From Amycolatopsis sp. FBCC-B4732 (GTDB lineage: Bacteria > Actinomycetota > Actinomycetes > Mycobacteriales > Pseudonocardiaceae), in contig NZ_CP095376.1 in the NCBI RefSeq assembly GCF_023008405.1, positions 5,108,001-5,172,000 of the forward strand: DNA of 64,000 nucleotides, given 5' to 3'. The notes under the pieces were generated by a model. The model ran no database searches. It saw nothing but the letters and a program-made list of their open reading frames with translations, and was not told the origin of the DNA. Shown piece by piece: positions 26,362 to 35,583 of this stretch (its first letter is position 1; every line of letters starts with the position of its first letter). The translations under genes were made by a program, and so were the position numbers.

Positions 26362-26385
26362 AAACCTCTACCTTAGCTGAGGTTT
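26362..26385. promoter_or_regulatory. Inverted repeat in the ABC exporter promoter region
   Basis: AAACCTC at 26362-26368 and GAGGTTT at 26379-26385 form perfect 7-bp arms with a 10-bp spacer, 20 bp upstream of the exporter ATG. It is different in sequence from the MarR-gene palindrome at 26905, so a second regulator or a different mode may act here. Confidence 0.45.
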
Positions 26386-26440
26386 TCTCCGGATATGACC
26401 TGGACAACGCCACCATCGCCCGTTTCCTTCCCGCAGCCGC

Positions 26441-26881
26441 TCACCCCGCGCGAACAACCCGCTCCAGCGCGCTCCGCAGCCCTTCGGCGTCCTCGGCGGC
26501 CAACGGTGCCAGCAACAGTGCCTCAGCCCGCCGCGTGGCCGCTTCTCCCGCTTCGCGGACCCGCTCCCCGTCACCCGTCAGCGTCACCAGGCGCTTGCGG
26601 CGGTCACCCGGCGCGACCTCGCGCCGGACCAGGCCCTTGGCCTCGAGCTCGTCGACGAGCGCGACCATCGTCGTCCGGTCGACGCCGAGCCGCGCCGCAC
26701 CGTCCTGTTGCGACCGACCCGGCCCGTCGCCGAAGAGGGCCAGCAGCGCGAGCTGCCGCCCGGTGACGCCGAGCGGCTCGTACAGCGGCTCGGCCAGCTC
26801 GGCGAGCCGCGCCTGGGCGTGCTTGAGCAGGTAACCGAGCCGCCGGGTGACGGCCGGGGGTGCTTCGAGGTCGCTGGACAC
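26441..26881 (-). CDS. MarR-family transcriptional regulator
   Basis: The 146-residue protein has the MarR winged-helix pattern: LGYLLKHAQARLAELAEPLY (dimer helix), QLALLALFGDGPGRSQQDGA, RLGVDRTTMVALVDELEAKG (recognition helix) and GLVRREVAPGDRRKRLVTLT (wing with the typical D-x-R-R). It sits between a divergent luciferase-like oxidoreductase and a downstream ABC exporter, a classic drug- or stress-response layout. A perfect 21-bp palindrome in its promoter suggests autoregulation. Ligand unknown. Confidence 0.92.
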   Translation of the reverse strand: MSSDLEAPPAVTRRLGYLLKHAQARLAELAEPLYEPLGVTGRQLALLALFGDGPGRSQQDGAARLGVDRTTMVALVDELEAKGLVRREVAPGDRRKRLVTLTGDGERVREAGEAATRRAEALLLAPLAAEDAEGLRSALERVVRAG

Positions 26882-26904
26882 GAGAGGACTCTACCTCTAC
26901 GCTG

Positions 26905-26925
26905 ATCGTCAGTTTTACTGACGAT
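26905..26925. promoter_or_regulatory. Perfect 21-bp palindrome, likely MarR operator
   Basis: ATCGTCAGT (26905-26913), TTT, ACTGACGAT (26917-26925) is perfectly symmetric and lies in the 72-bp region between the divergent MarR and luciferase-like genes. It precedes a GATAAT -10-like box (26936-26941) for the plus-strand gene, which itself lies in a second small palindrome CTGATAATCAG (26934-26944). Confidence 0.75.
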
Positions 26926-26953
26926 TTGTAATACTGATAATCAGGAGACCACC

Positions 26954-27805
26954 GTGACCACGATCGGGCTGAAGCCACCCCAGCAGCACCTCGGCATCCG
27001 AGAGCTCCGCGAGACCTGGGCGATCGCCGACGACGCCGGCTTCGACGGCTGCTGGGTGTTCGACCACCTCGCCCCGATGGGCCCGGACCGCACCGGCGAC
27101 GTCTTCGACGGCTGGAGCCTCCTGGCCGCGATGGCCGAAGCGACGGAACGCGTGCGCATCGGATGTCTGGTGGCCGGGAACACCAACCGGCACCCGGGCA
27201 CGTTCGCGAAGATCGCGGCCACCGTCGACCACCTCTCCGGCGGCCGCCTCGACGTCGGGCTCGGCGCGGGCGGCGACACCCGCACCGACGCGATGATGGG
27301 CACACCGACCCCGCCGGCTGTCGAACGCGTCGAAAGACTCGCCGAGGCCTGCGAAATCCTCCGTCTGCTGTGGACTTTGCCGTCGACGGACTTCCCCGGC
27401 CGCCACTACACGCTGACCGGCGCGGTGAGCGATCCGAAGCCGTGCCAAGCGAAACCGCCGCTGTGGCTGGGCAGCAGCGGCGAGAAGCGCGGGCTGCGGG
27501 TGGTCGCCGAGCACGCCGACGTCTGGCTCAACGCGGCCCTGCCCGGCACCGCGATCGCCGAGCTGCACCGGCTTTCCCGGGTCCTCGACGAGCACTGCGC
27601 CGCCGTCGGCCGCGACCCCGCGACGATCCGCCGTGCCGTGCAGTTCCGGCTGCCCGCCGACGCGGACGCGGCGCTGCGGCTGGCGCGGGACTACGTCGAG
27701 GCGGGCTTCACCGAGCTGGTCCTGATGCCCGGCGGACCGGACAGCGTCGTCGCGGCCTGCGAAACGGCGGCGAAGCTCCTCCCCCGCCTGCGAGACGTCG
27801 GCTGA
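26954..27805 (+). CDS. LLM-class (luciferase-like) F420-dependent oxidoreductase
   Basis: The 283-residue TIM-barrel protein shows ETWAIADDAGFDGCWVFDHL, VRIGCLVAGNTNRHPGTFAK, ATVDHLSGGRLDVGLGAGGD and PKPCQAKPPLWLGSSGEKRG, all standard blocks of the F420- or FMN-dependent luciferase-like superfamily. Actinomycete members of this length usually take F420. GTG 26954 follows AGGAGACCACC. It diverges from marR and shares the operator region, so it is probably induced together with the exporter. Substrate unknown. Confidence 0.88.
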   Translation: MTTIGLKPPQQHLGIRELRETWAIADDAGFDGCWVFDHLAPMGPDRTGDVFDGWSLLAAMAEATERVRIGCLVAGNTNRHPGTFAKIAATVDHLSGGRLDVGLGAGGDTRTDAMMGTPTPPAVERVERLAEACEILRLLWTLPSTDFPGRHYTLTGAVSDPKPCQAKPPLWLGSSGEKRGLRVVAEHADVWLNAALPGTAIAELHRLSRVLDEHCAAVGRDPATIRRAVQFRLPADADAALRLARDYVEAGFTELVLMPGGPDSVVAACETAAKLLPRLRDVG

Positions 27806-27838
27806 ACCGGGCGGCGGGCCCCTCGGTAGCCTGACCGG

Positions 27839-29179
27839 GTGGGAACGGAGGTGGGCCGGGCGCCCGCATGGCGGCGCGCGGCACGGCTCTTCACCGCACC
27901 GGCGCGCACGCTCGACGTCGCCGCGGTGCGCTGGGACCTGGGGTTCTACCTCGTCTGCCTGGCTTTCGCACTGCCGACCGCGCTCAAGTCCGAGTTCTAC
28001 GGCTACCGCGTCTGGGGCAACTTCGCGACGGTCGCTTACGGCTTCGGCGTGCTGCACAGCGGGTGGCTGCTGTGGTCCGCGCACCGGGGCCGCGCACCGC
28101 GCGGCGTGCTCGGTTCACGCTGGTGCGGCATCGCCGCCGTCGGCTTGTTGGCCATGATCCTTCCGTTGGCGCTTCTGGTGATTCGCCGCCTGACCGGAGT
28201 GGACTGGCTGATCACGCCGTTCTCATGGGCCGCGCAGCCCGAGGTCTGGGTGATCGAGCGGTCCGCGGATCTGCTGCTGCACCACGGAACCCCGTACGTC
28301 GACGTCACCGCGCTCGGCCGGCCCCCCGAGGTAAACGATTACACGCCCTACGGTCCGGTGATGGCGCTGTTCGGCCTGCCGCGGGCGGTGTTCGGCGGCT
28401 CACCGGTGGCGGACGCGCTCACCGACGCCCGCTGGGTGTTCGCCCTGGCCGCCTGCGGCTGTGTGCTGGGCACGCTCAAGCTGCTGAAGTGGCCGAAGGT
28501 GCCGGTCGGGGCCGCGCAGCTCGCGCTCGCCTGCCCGCTCACCGCGCTCACCTGGGCCGTCGCCGGCCCGGACCTCGCGATCGTCGGCCTGCTGGTGCTG
28601 GCCTGCGCGCTCGCCGCCACCGGGCGGGTCGCGTGGTCGGGACTCGTGCTGGCGCTGGTGATCAGCGCGAAGCTCATCGTCGCGCCCGCGGCCGCGGTGC
28701 TGGCGGTGTTCGTGCTGGTACGCCGGGGAAAGCCCGCGCTGGCCCGGTTCCTCGCCGCGCTGGTCGCGACGACGGCCGCGCTGCACCTGCCCGTGTACCT
28801 CGTGGACCCGGCCGCGTTCGTCGAACACGTCTTCCGGTTCCCCCTCGGGATGGGCGCCGTGCGGTCGCCCGCGGCGAGCCCGTTGCCGGGCCACCTGATC
28901 GCCGGTCTCGGCGTGGTGGGCCAGGTGACGGCGTTCGTGCTGGTGGGCGCCGCCGCCGTGGCCGTGCTGGTCTGGCTGGTGCGCCGGCCCCCCGCGAACG
29001 GCTCCGACGCGCTCCTGCGCGTCGCCGTCGGACTCGGCGCGTTGATCCTGCTGACCCCGGCCACCCGCTACGGCTACCTGGTGTACCCGCTGGTCCTGCT
29101 CGGGGCCCACCTGGTGTTCCGCGTGGCCGAAGATCCCGCTGCGCCCCCCGCGCAGCAGTCCGCGACTACTTCTTCTTGA
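27839..29179 (+). CDS. Polytopic membrane glycosyltransferase 87-like protein
   Basis: The 446-residue protein has about ten hydrophobic segments, an early loop ending HHGTPYVDVTALGRPPEVND with the acidic residues typical of GT-C enzymes, and YTPYGPVMALFGLPRA. This matches the DUF2029/GT87 mannosyltransferase style, which transfers mannose from polyprenyl-phosphate to cell-wall glycans. It follows the luciferase-like gene by 33 bp, so it may be in the same transcript. Its 3' end overlaps the convergent HTH gene by 14 bp. Confidence 0.75.
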   Translation: MGTEVGRAPAWRRAARLFTAPARTLDVAAVRWDLGFYLVCLAFALPTALKSEFYGYRVWGNFATVAYGFGVLHSGWLLWSAHRGRAPRGVLGSRWCGIAAVGLLAMILPLALLVIRRLTGVDWLITPFSWAAQPEVWVIERSADLLLHHGTPYVDVTALGRPPEVNDYTPYGPVMALFGLPRAVFGGSPVADALTDARWVFALAACGCVLGTLKLLKWPKVPVGAAQLALACPLTALTWAVAGPDLAIVGLLVLACALAATGRVAWSGLVLALVISAKLIVAPAAAVLAVFVLVRRGKPALARFLAALVATTAALHLPVYLVDPAAFVEHVFRFPLGMGAVRSPAASPLPGHLIAGLGVVGQVTAFVLVGAAAVAVLVWLVRRPPANGSDALLRVAVGLGALILLTPATRYGYLVYPLVLLGAHLVFRVAEDPAAPPAQQSATTSS

Positions 29180-29375
29180 CCCTGGTGGCCCCGCCGCGCC
29201 CCCGCAGCTGGACTCCGGACTCCGACAGCACCCGGTGCACGAACCCGTAGGACCGGCCCGTCGACTCCGCGAGGGCCCGGATGCTCGAGCCCTTCTCGTA
29301 TTTCTTCTTCAGGTCAGCGGCCAGCTTGTCGCGCGTGTTGCCGGTGATCCGCGCGCCTTTCTTGAGATCAGCCAC
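29166..29375 (-). CDS. Small helix-turn-helix protein conserved in actinomycetes
   Basis: The 69-residue protein starts with GTG 29375 behind GGGAAGG and reads VADLKKGARITGNTRDKLAA, then KKKYEKGSSIRALAESTGRS and YGFVHRVLSESGVQLRGRGG, ending in a Lys tail. The middle is a resolvase-like helix-turn-helix. Near-identical small proteins are widespread in Streptomyces and relatives; their role is unknown, though the basic ends suit a nucleoid-associated or DNA-binding job. Its stop overlaps the end of the convergent GT87 gene. Confidence 0.85.
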   Translation of the reverse strand: MADLKKGARITGNTRDKLAADLKKKYEKGSSIRALAESTGRSYGFVHRVLSESGVQLRGRGGATRVKKK

Positions 29376-29552
29376 GTCGATCGCCTTCCCGCCGAGAGTG
29401 TTCTGGGCCACATATCGGCCCCTGCCGGGGCAATGATCGAACACTGAGCGCCGGATTGCCAGACGACAGCCGTAAAACGACCGAAATTGCGATCACATTG
29501 GGCCATTCCAGTGCCTCACCGGGAGTGATCTTGCACCCGAATGGACGCACCC

Positions 29553-31181
<1,629 letters not shown>

Positions 31182-31316
31182 GGGAACTCCCGTGGACGGG
31201 GGTGAACGGAGGACAGCGACAGGCGGCCACTCGGGCCGCGGCGTCACTCCAGCTGGATATCCACGGAGACCAGTGTACGGGGCGGGGCCCGCGGGTTTTT
31301 CCGGACGTGTGCGGTC

Positions 31317-31964
31317 TCACCCGTCGCGGAGCGTGACCTGCACCGACGTCGCGCGCACGGCCGCCTCTTGGAGAACGGCGAAGCTCGGCTCGCCGACCTC
31401 CAGCACGCGGGGCTCCGCGCGGGCGAACAGCGGCGCCAGCCGGCGGTCCGCGCGGAGTTGGTCGAGGGCGCGGCGGTCGCCGCCGAGCACCACGGCGTCC
31501 ACTTCGGACAACCGCGGCACGAGCACCTCGAAGGCGTCCTTCGCCGCGTCCTGGAGCGCGTGGCGCGCCTGTCCCGCGCGACGCCGGGCGAAGCGCTGCT
31601 GGGACCAGCCGCCCGCGGCCGAGCGGCCCTGCACGAGGTGCCGGTCGGTGCGCGAGACCTCGATCCGCCCGGCCCGCGCGATCCCGGCGCTGTGGCTGCC
31701 GAGCCGCACGAGCAGCAGCGCGATCCGCCGCGGCAGGAGCACGTGCGCGAGCAGCGCGTCGAGGGAGGGTTCGTCGAGCGGTCCGAAAGGGACGGTCGCG
31801 GTGGCGGTGGACCCGTCGGCCGCGGTCACCCGGACCTCGTCCGGCCCGGCCGCGGTGGCGGCGATCCCGCCGTGCCGTTCCGCGAACCGCGCGAAGAAGC
31901 CCTCGAGCCGCCCGGCCGGTACCTCGACCGCGCGGCCGCCGCCCGCGACTTCCTGGGGTTTCAC
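31317..31964 (-). CDS. acVLRF1-type peptidyl-tRNA hydrolase (ribosome quality control)
   Basis: The 215-residue protein is of the actinobacterial Vms1-like release-factor-1 group. The signature GRSAAGGWSQQRFARRRAGQ (about residue 112-131) contains the conserved Gln of the catalytic loop that cleaves peptidyl-tRNA, and EVDAVVLGGDRRALDQL fits the eRF1-like fold. Such proteins free nascent chains from obstructed large subunits. It lies 135 bp upstream of the ABC-F gene on the same strand, a suggestive pairing of two ribosome-acting proteins. Called from motif memory. Confidence 0.82.
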   Translation of the reverse strand: MKPQEVAGGGRAVEVPAGRLEGFFARFAERHGGIAATAAGPDEVRVTAADGSTATATVPFGPLDEPSLDALLAHVLLPRRIALLLVRLGSHSAGIARAGRIEVSRTDRHLVQGRSAAGGWSQQRFARRRAGQARHALQDAAKDAFEVLVPRLSEVDAVVLGGDRRALDQLRADRRLAPLFARAEPRVLEVGEPSFAVLQEAAVRATSVQVTLRDG

Positions 31965-31977
31965 GGGGAAAACGGTA

Positions 31978-32008
31978 CGGGGCCGCCGCGAACTTCGCGA
32001 CGGCCCCG
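31978..32008 (-). terminator. Hairpin terminator after the subtilase gene
   Basis: CGGGGCCGCCGCG at 31978-31990 pairs with CGCGACGGCCCCG at 31996-32008 with one mismatch. Read on the minus strand it lies 14 bp after the subtilase stop and is followed by CCGTACCGTTTTCC. It lies just upstream of the acVLRF1 start at 31964. Confidence 0.75.
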
Positions 32009-32022
32009 CATCGGGAAACTGC

Positions 32023-34968
32023 TTACAGCGGGTGCACCGGGCCGTTGTTCGTCACGCCCCGCACGTTCGACGGCGCGCCGGCCGCCGGGGGCTGCACGAA
32101 CCCGTTGATGTGCAGCGCGACCGAGCGGATGAAGCCGGCGTCGCCGCCCGCCGCGTCCACCACGCCGAACGTCCACGTGCCGTCCGCGGCCGCGCCGGTC
32201 AGGCCGCCGGTCAGGGACTGCGTCGGCCGCCAGGTGCCGGTGAACGGCGCGTTCGCCGAGGTCACCGTGCTGAACGCGGCCGCCGCGTTGTCGGCGAAGA
32301 CGACCTTGCACAGGTTCTTGCCCGAGCTGCCGTTGCGCTGGAACACCGTCGCCTTCGCACCCGAGGGCGCGGTCAGCGTGCCGACCAGGTCACCGACGTA
32401 GGAGTGGTTCAGCCCCACCGTCGTCGAGGCCGGGTCGGTGCTGCACGTGGTGCCGTCCACGGAGAACGTCACCTTGGACGCGCGGCCGACCCCGGTGACC
32501 GGGATGGTCACCGACGCGCCGACCGGGCTGTTGTCCGGGATCGCCACCGGCGCGCCGGTGTAGGCGAAGTCCTGCGCGACCGGCGACGGGGTGCCGACCG
32601 GGAGCGAGAACGTCTGCGTCGTCGGCGAGTGCGCGCCGGCGAAGGTGACGCGGGCGTTCAGCACCACCGGCACGCCGAGCTGCTGGCTCGCCGGGACGGT
32701 GATGGTGAAGTCGTTGACGCCGGTCTGTCCCGGGCTGATGGTGCCGTAGGACTTGGACCGCGGCGCGATCGTGACACCCGGGGTCGGGCTGGTGAGCACG
32801 ACGCTGGTGGACACCGCGGTGCCGTCACCGTCGTTGGTCACCGGCAGCGTCACCTTGGCGGTGTCGCCCGGGTCGAGCGCCGAGCCGCCGTCGGCCGGGG
32901 TGACCGTCGGCTGCTTGGCCACCGCGAGCGGCTGCGGGCTGGCGCCGGTGTAGGCCAGCACCTTGTCCGCGAGGATGACGCCGGACCCGGTGAAGTTGTC
33001 GCGGCCCGGGGTTTCGATGTCGATCGCGGTGTTGATCAGCGCTTCGCGGACCTCGGACGGGGGCAGCCCGGGGTTGCCGGACAGCACGAGCGAGGCGATG
33101 GCGGCCGCGTGCGGTGCGGCGGCCGAAGTGCCGAAGAACGGGTTGAAGCCGGTCACGCTGGTGGTGACGCCGTCGGCCGCGGTGATCTCCGGCTTGTTCC
33201 GGACCTCGCCGCCGGTCGAAGACACGTTGCCCGGGGTGATGGGCGTGCCGTCGGCTTCGTAGAACACGCGGCGCGGGCCGTCGGAGGTGAACCGCTCGGC
33301 CTTGGTGGCGCCGCTGAACGCGCCCGGGTACGGGCCGGCCGGGTTGGCCGGGTCACCGGGCTCCAGGAGCCGGCCGAACGCCTTGGCCGCCGGGGCCGCC
33401 GCGACGCTGAAGGCGTCCCGAGCGGCCGAGTGGCCGACCGTCACGCCCGGGGTGTTGAAGGCCTTGAGGCCGTCCGCCGAGTCGGAGAACCGGCCGCGCA
33501 GCGCGGACAGCGACAGGTAGCGGTTCGCCCCGGAGAACTTCACGACGGCCAGGCGCAGCCCGGTGCCGCCGAAGGCCGGCGTCTGCAGGATCTCGAACGG
33601 GTCCTGGGTGCCGTCCTGGACGTTCTGGCTGAAGCTGACCACGGCACCCGCGGAGTTGAGCAGGTAGAGGTCGTAGTCGTTGGCCGAGTGCCCGATCGGG
33701 TCGGACCAGTGCAGCGTCACCGGGACGCCCGCCGAAGAGGCGTCCGAGATCGGCTCGAAGATCTGGTTGCCCGCCGCGCCGGCGAAGTTGTGCGCGGTGC
33801 CGGCGAACTTGCCGACCGACTTGCCCGAGTCGACGAAGTCGCCTTCCCAGTGCCCGGCGGTGCCGCTGGCGACGTTGCCCTCGTTGCCGGCCGAGGAGAA
33901 GTACAGCGCGCCGTCGGCGGTCACGTCGTTCACGGCCTGGGCGATGATCCAGTCCTGGAACGGCGATTCCTTGAAGTAGATGACGTCGTCGACGATGACG
34001 TCGCAGTGCGACTCGAAGCGCAGCTTGCGGATGTTGTCCGCGAAGCTGGCGTCGGAGTTGAACGCGGAGGCGAAGCCCAGCTTCGCGTTGGGCGCGAGGT
34101 CGTGGATGATCTCGAGCATCGCGGTGCCCTCGTCGCCGTCGCCCTCCTGGCCGGCGATGACGTCGACGTCGGGCGGCAGTTCGCCCTTGGCCACCGAAGC
34201 GGCCAGGGAGTCGACGCCGTCGGACAGGGCGCACGCCTTGACGCCGACGCCGGTGACGCCGAACTGCTGGCGCGCGATGTCGGCGTTGTGCGCGCGGTCG
34301 CCCTCGCTGGTGAGGGTCGCGGCCGCGGCGGCGCTGCGCTGGGACTTGGCGCTGACGGCCTTCTGCAGCTCGCCGGCGATGCGGTCGGCCTTCTGCTGCT
34401 TGGTTTCCGCCTTGCCGGGGGTGGTCGCGGGGGTGGCCAGCTCGCGGGCGGTCATCGCCCCGTCGGCCTGCTCGACGCGCTGGACGTCGCCGCGGGCGGC
34501 GATCTCGCTGACCTTCGCCACCGGGACTTCGGCCCGGACGCTGCCGTAGCGGTCGGACACCGCGCGGATGCCCGCGCCGGCCTTGGTGAGCCCGGCGATC
34601 AGGTCCGGCGAGACCTTGCTCGCGCGGACGTCGACCAAGACGGTCCCGGCCGCGGAGACGCCGGACTGGAGCGCGTTCAGCTGCTTGGTGACGCCCTTTT
34701 CGGCGACGAGCAGCTTGCTGTCCACTTTGGACTCGACGGCGGTGCGGCCCGCCTTGACCGCCTGCAGCGCGGCGATCTGCTGCTGGGCGGTCTCGGTGAA
34801 GGCGTCCGGTGTGGACGCGGCGGCGGCCCCCGCCGCGGGTGGGGAAACCAAGCCGAGCGCGGCGAGCAGGGCCGCGGCTCCGGCGGTGAGCACAGTGGAT
34901 CTCGATCTGTTGGAACGGGTACGACGCACGGGCGCCCTCCGAATCTCCAGGCGCGTGCCCCGACTCAC
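32023..34968 (-). CDS. Secreted S8-like serine peptidase with P-domain, Glu at the His position
   Basis: The 981-residue preproprotein has a signal peptide (basic start, hydrophobic 26-45, AGAAAAS cleavage zone), a propeptide-like region to about 235, a subtilase domain (about 238-690), a CARDB/Ig-like segment (about 690-800) and a C-terminal proprotein-convertase P-domain (about 845-960). Active-site candidates are D250 (ACALSDGVD), N362 (SSAGNEG) and S615 (FFGTSAAAPH). The motif that is normally HGTxxAG reads E280-GTAMLE, so the catalytic His is replaced by Glu. Such Glu variants are known from a bacterial subtilase clade; activity may resemble the Ser-Glu-Asp sedolisins. Stands alone. Confidence 0.88.
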   Translation of the reverse strand: MSRGTRLEIRRAPVRRTRSNRSRSTVLTAGAAALLAALGLVSPPAAGAAAASTPDAFTETAQQQIAALQAVKAGRTAVESKVDSKLLVAEKGVTKQLNALQSGVSAAGTVLVDVRASKVSPDLIAGLTKAGAGIRAVSDRYGSVRAEVPVAKVSEIAARGDVQRVEQADGAMTARELATPATTPGKAETKQQKADRIAGELQKAVSAKSQRSAAAAATLTSEGDRAHNADIARQQFGVTGVGVKACALSDGVDSLAASVAKGELPPDVDVIAGQEGDGDEGTAMLEIIHDLAPNAKLGFASAFNSDASFADNIRKLRFESHCDVIVDDVIYFKESPFQDWIIAQAVNDVTADGALYFSSAGNEGNVASGTAGHWEGDFVDSGKSVGKFAGTAHNFAGAAGNQIFEPISDASSAGVPVTLHWSDPIGHSANDYDLYLLNSAGAVVSFSQNVQDGTQDPFEILQTPAFGGTGLRLAVVKFSGANRYLSLSALRGRFSDSADGLKAFNTPGVTVGHSAARDAFSVAAAPAAKAFGRLLEPGDPANPAGPYPGAFSGATKAERFTSDGPRRVFYEADGTPITPGNVSSTGGEVRNKPEITAADGVTTSVTGFNPFFGTSAAAPHAAAIASLVLSGNPGLPPSEVREALINTAIDIETPGRDNFTGSGVILADKVLAYTGASPQPLAVAKQPTVTPADGGSALDPGDTAKVTLPVTNDGDGTAVSTSVVLTSPTPGVTIAPRSKSYGTISPGQTGVNDFTITVPASQQLGVPVVLNARVTFAGAHSPTTQTFSLPVGTPSPVAQDFAYTGAPVAIPDNSPVGASVTIPVTGVGRASKVTFSVDGTTCSTDPASTTVGLNHSYVGDLVGTLTAPSGAKATVFQRNGSSGKNLCKVVFADNAAAAFSTVTSANAPFTGTWRPTQSLTGGLTGAAADGTWTFGVVDAAGGDAGFIRSVALHINGFVQPPAAGAPSNVRGVTNNGPVHPL

Positions 34969-34979
34969 GCTGACCGACC

Positions 34980-34995
34980 GCCGGTGATCACCGGC
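34980..34995. promoter_or_regulatory. Perfect 16-bp palindrome upstream of the subtilase gene
   Basis: GCCGGTGATCACCGGC is perfectly symmetric and ends 11 bp before the subtilase ATG. It may be an operator or an mRNA hairpin over the ribosome site. A second short inverted repeat, AGTAC-GGTGT-GTACT, lies near 35007-35021. The remaining bases to 35233 show no gene. Confidence 0.45.
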
Positions 34996-35233
34996 AGGAT
35001 CAAGCTAAGTACGGTGTGTACTACGTAAGAACCCGCCGTTCGAGTGACAAAGGACGGGTAATTTCCGGAACCGGCCGGATGTCGTAGGCCGTTCAGCGCA
35101 ACGGTGAACTTCCCACCGGACAAGGGCGGGACATCGACCCCACCGCAAGGGGCGACCACCGGCTGGGACGTCCACAATCACCACCGCCGGCGCGTGCACC
35201 CGCGCGGCCGGCGGGGGAAAGCCGTTACCGCGC

Positions 35234-35583
35234 TCAGCGCACGAACGAGTCCTGCCGCCACGGCACGCCGGTGCGCCGCCGGCCACCGCTCACCCTTACC
35301 TCGCGAGCGAACAGCCGTCCGGCACCGCGGCGACCCGCCCGGCACGCACCGCGGGCGCGGGCAGCAGGCGGCCCGCTGCAGACAGCCCGTCTCCGCGCGC
35401 TCAGAGCACGAACGAGTCCTGCCGCCACGGCACGCCGGTGCGCCACCGGCCACCGCTCACCCTTACCTCGCGAGCGAACAGCCGTCCGGCACCGCGGCGA
35501 CCCGCCCGGCACGCACCGCGGGCGCGGGCAGCAGGCGGCCCGCTGCAGACAGCCCGTCTCCGCGCGCTCAGAGCACGAACGAA
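35234..35583. repeat. 167-bp tandem duplication plus partial third copy
   Basis: Unit 1 (35234-35400) and unit 2 (35401-35567) are both 167 bp and differ at only two positions (35238 C/A and one G/A near 35278/35445). A third copy starts at 35568 and fades after about 16 bp, at TCAGAGCACGAACGA, which is the 3' end and stop codon of the dGTPase gene. On the minus strand each unit has a coding-like frame that ends with the same DSFVL-stop as the dGTPase (there GVPWRQDSFVL). This is either a duplicated gene tail or a VNTR-like element. Confidence 0.9.
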
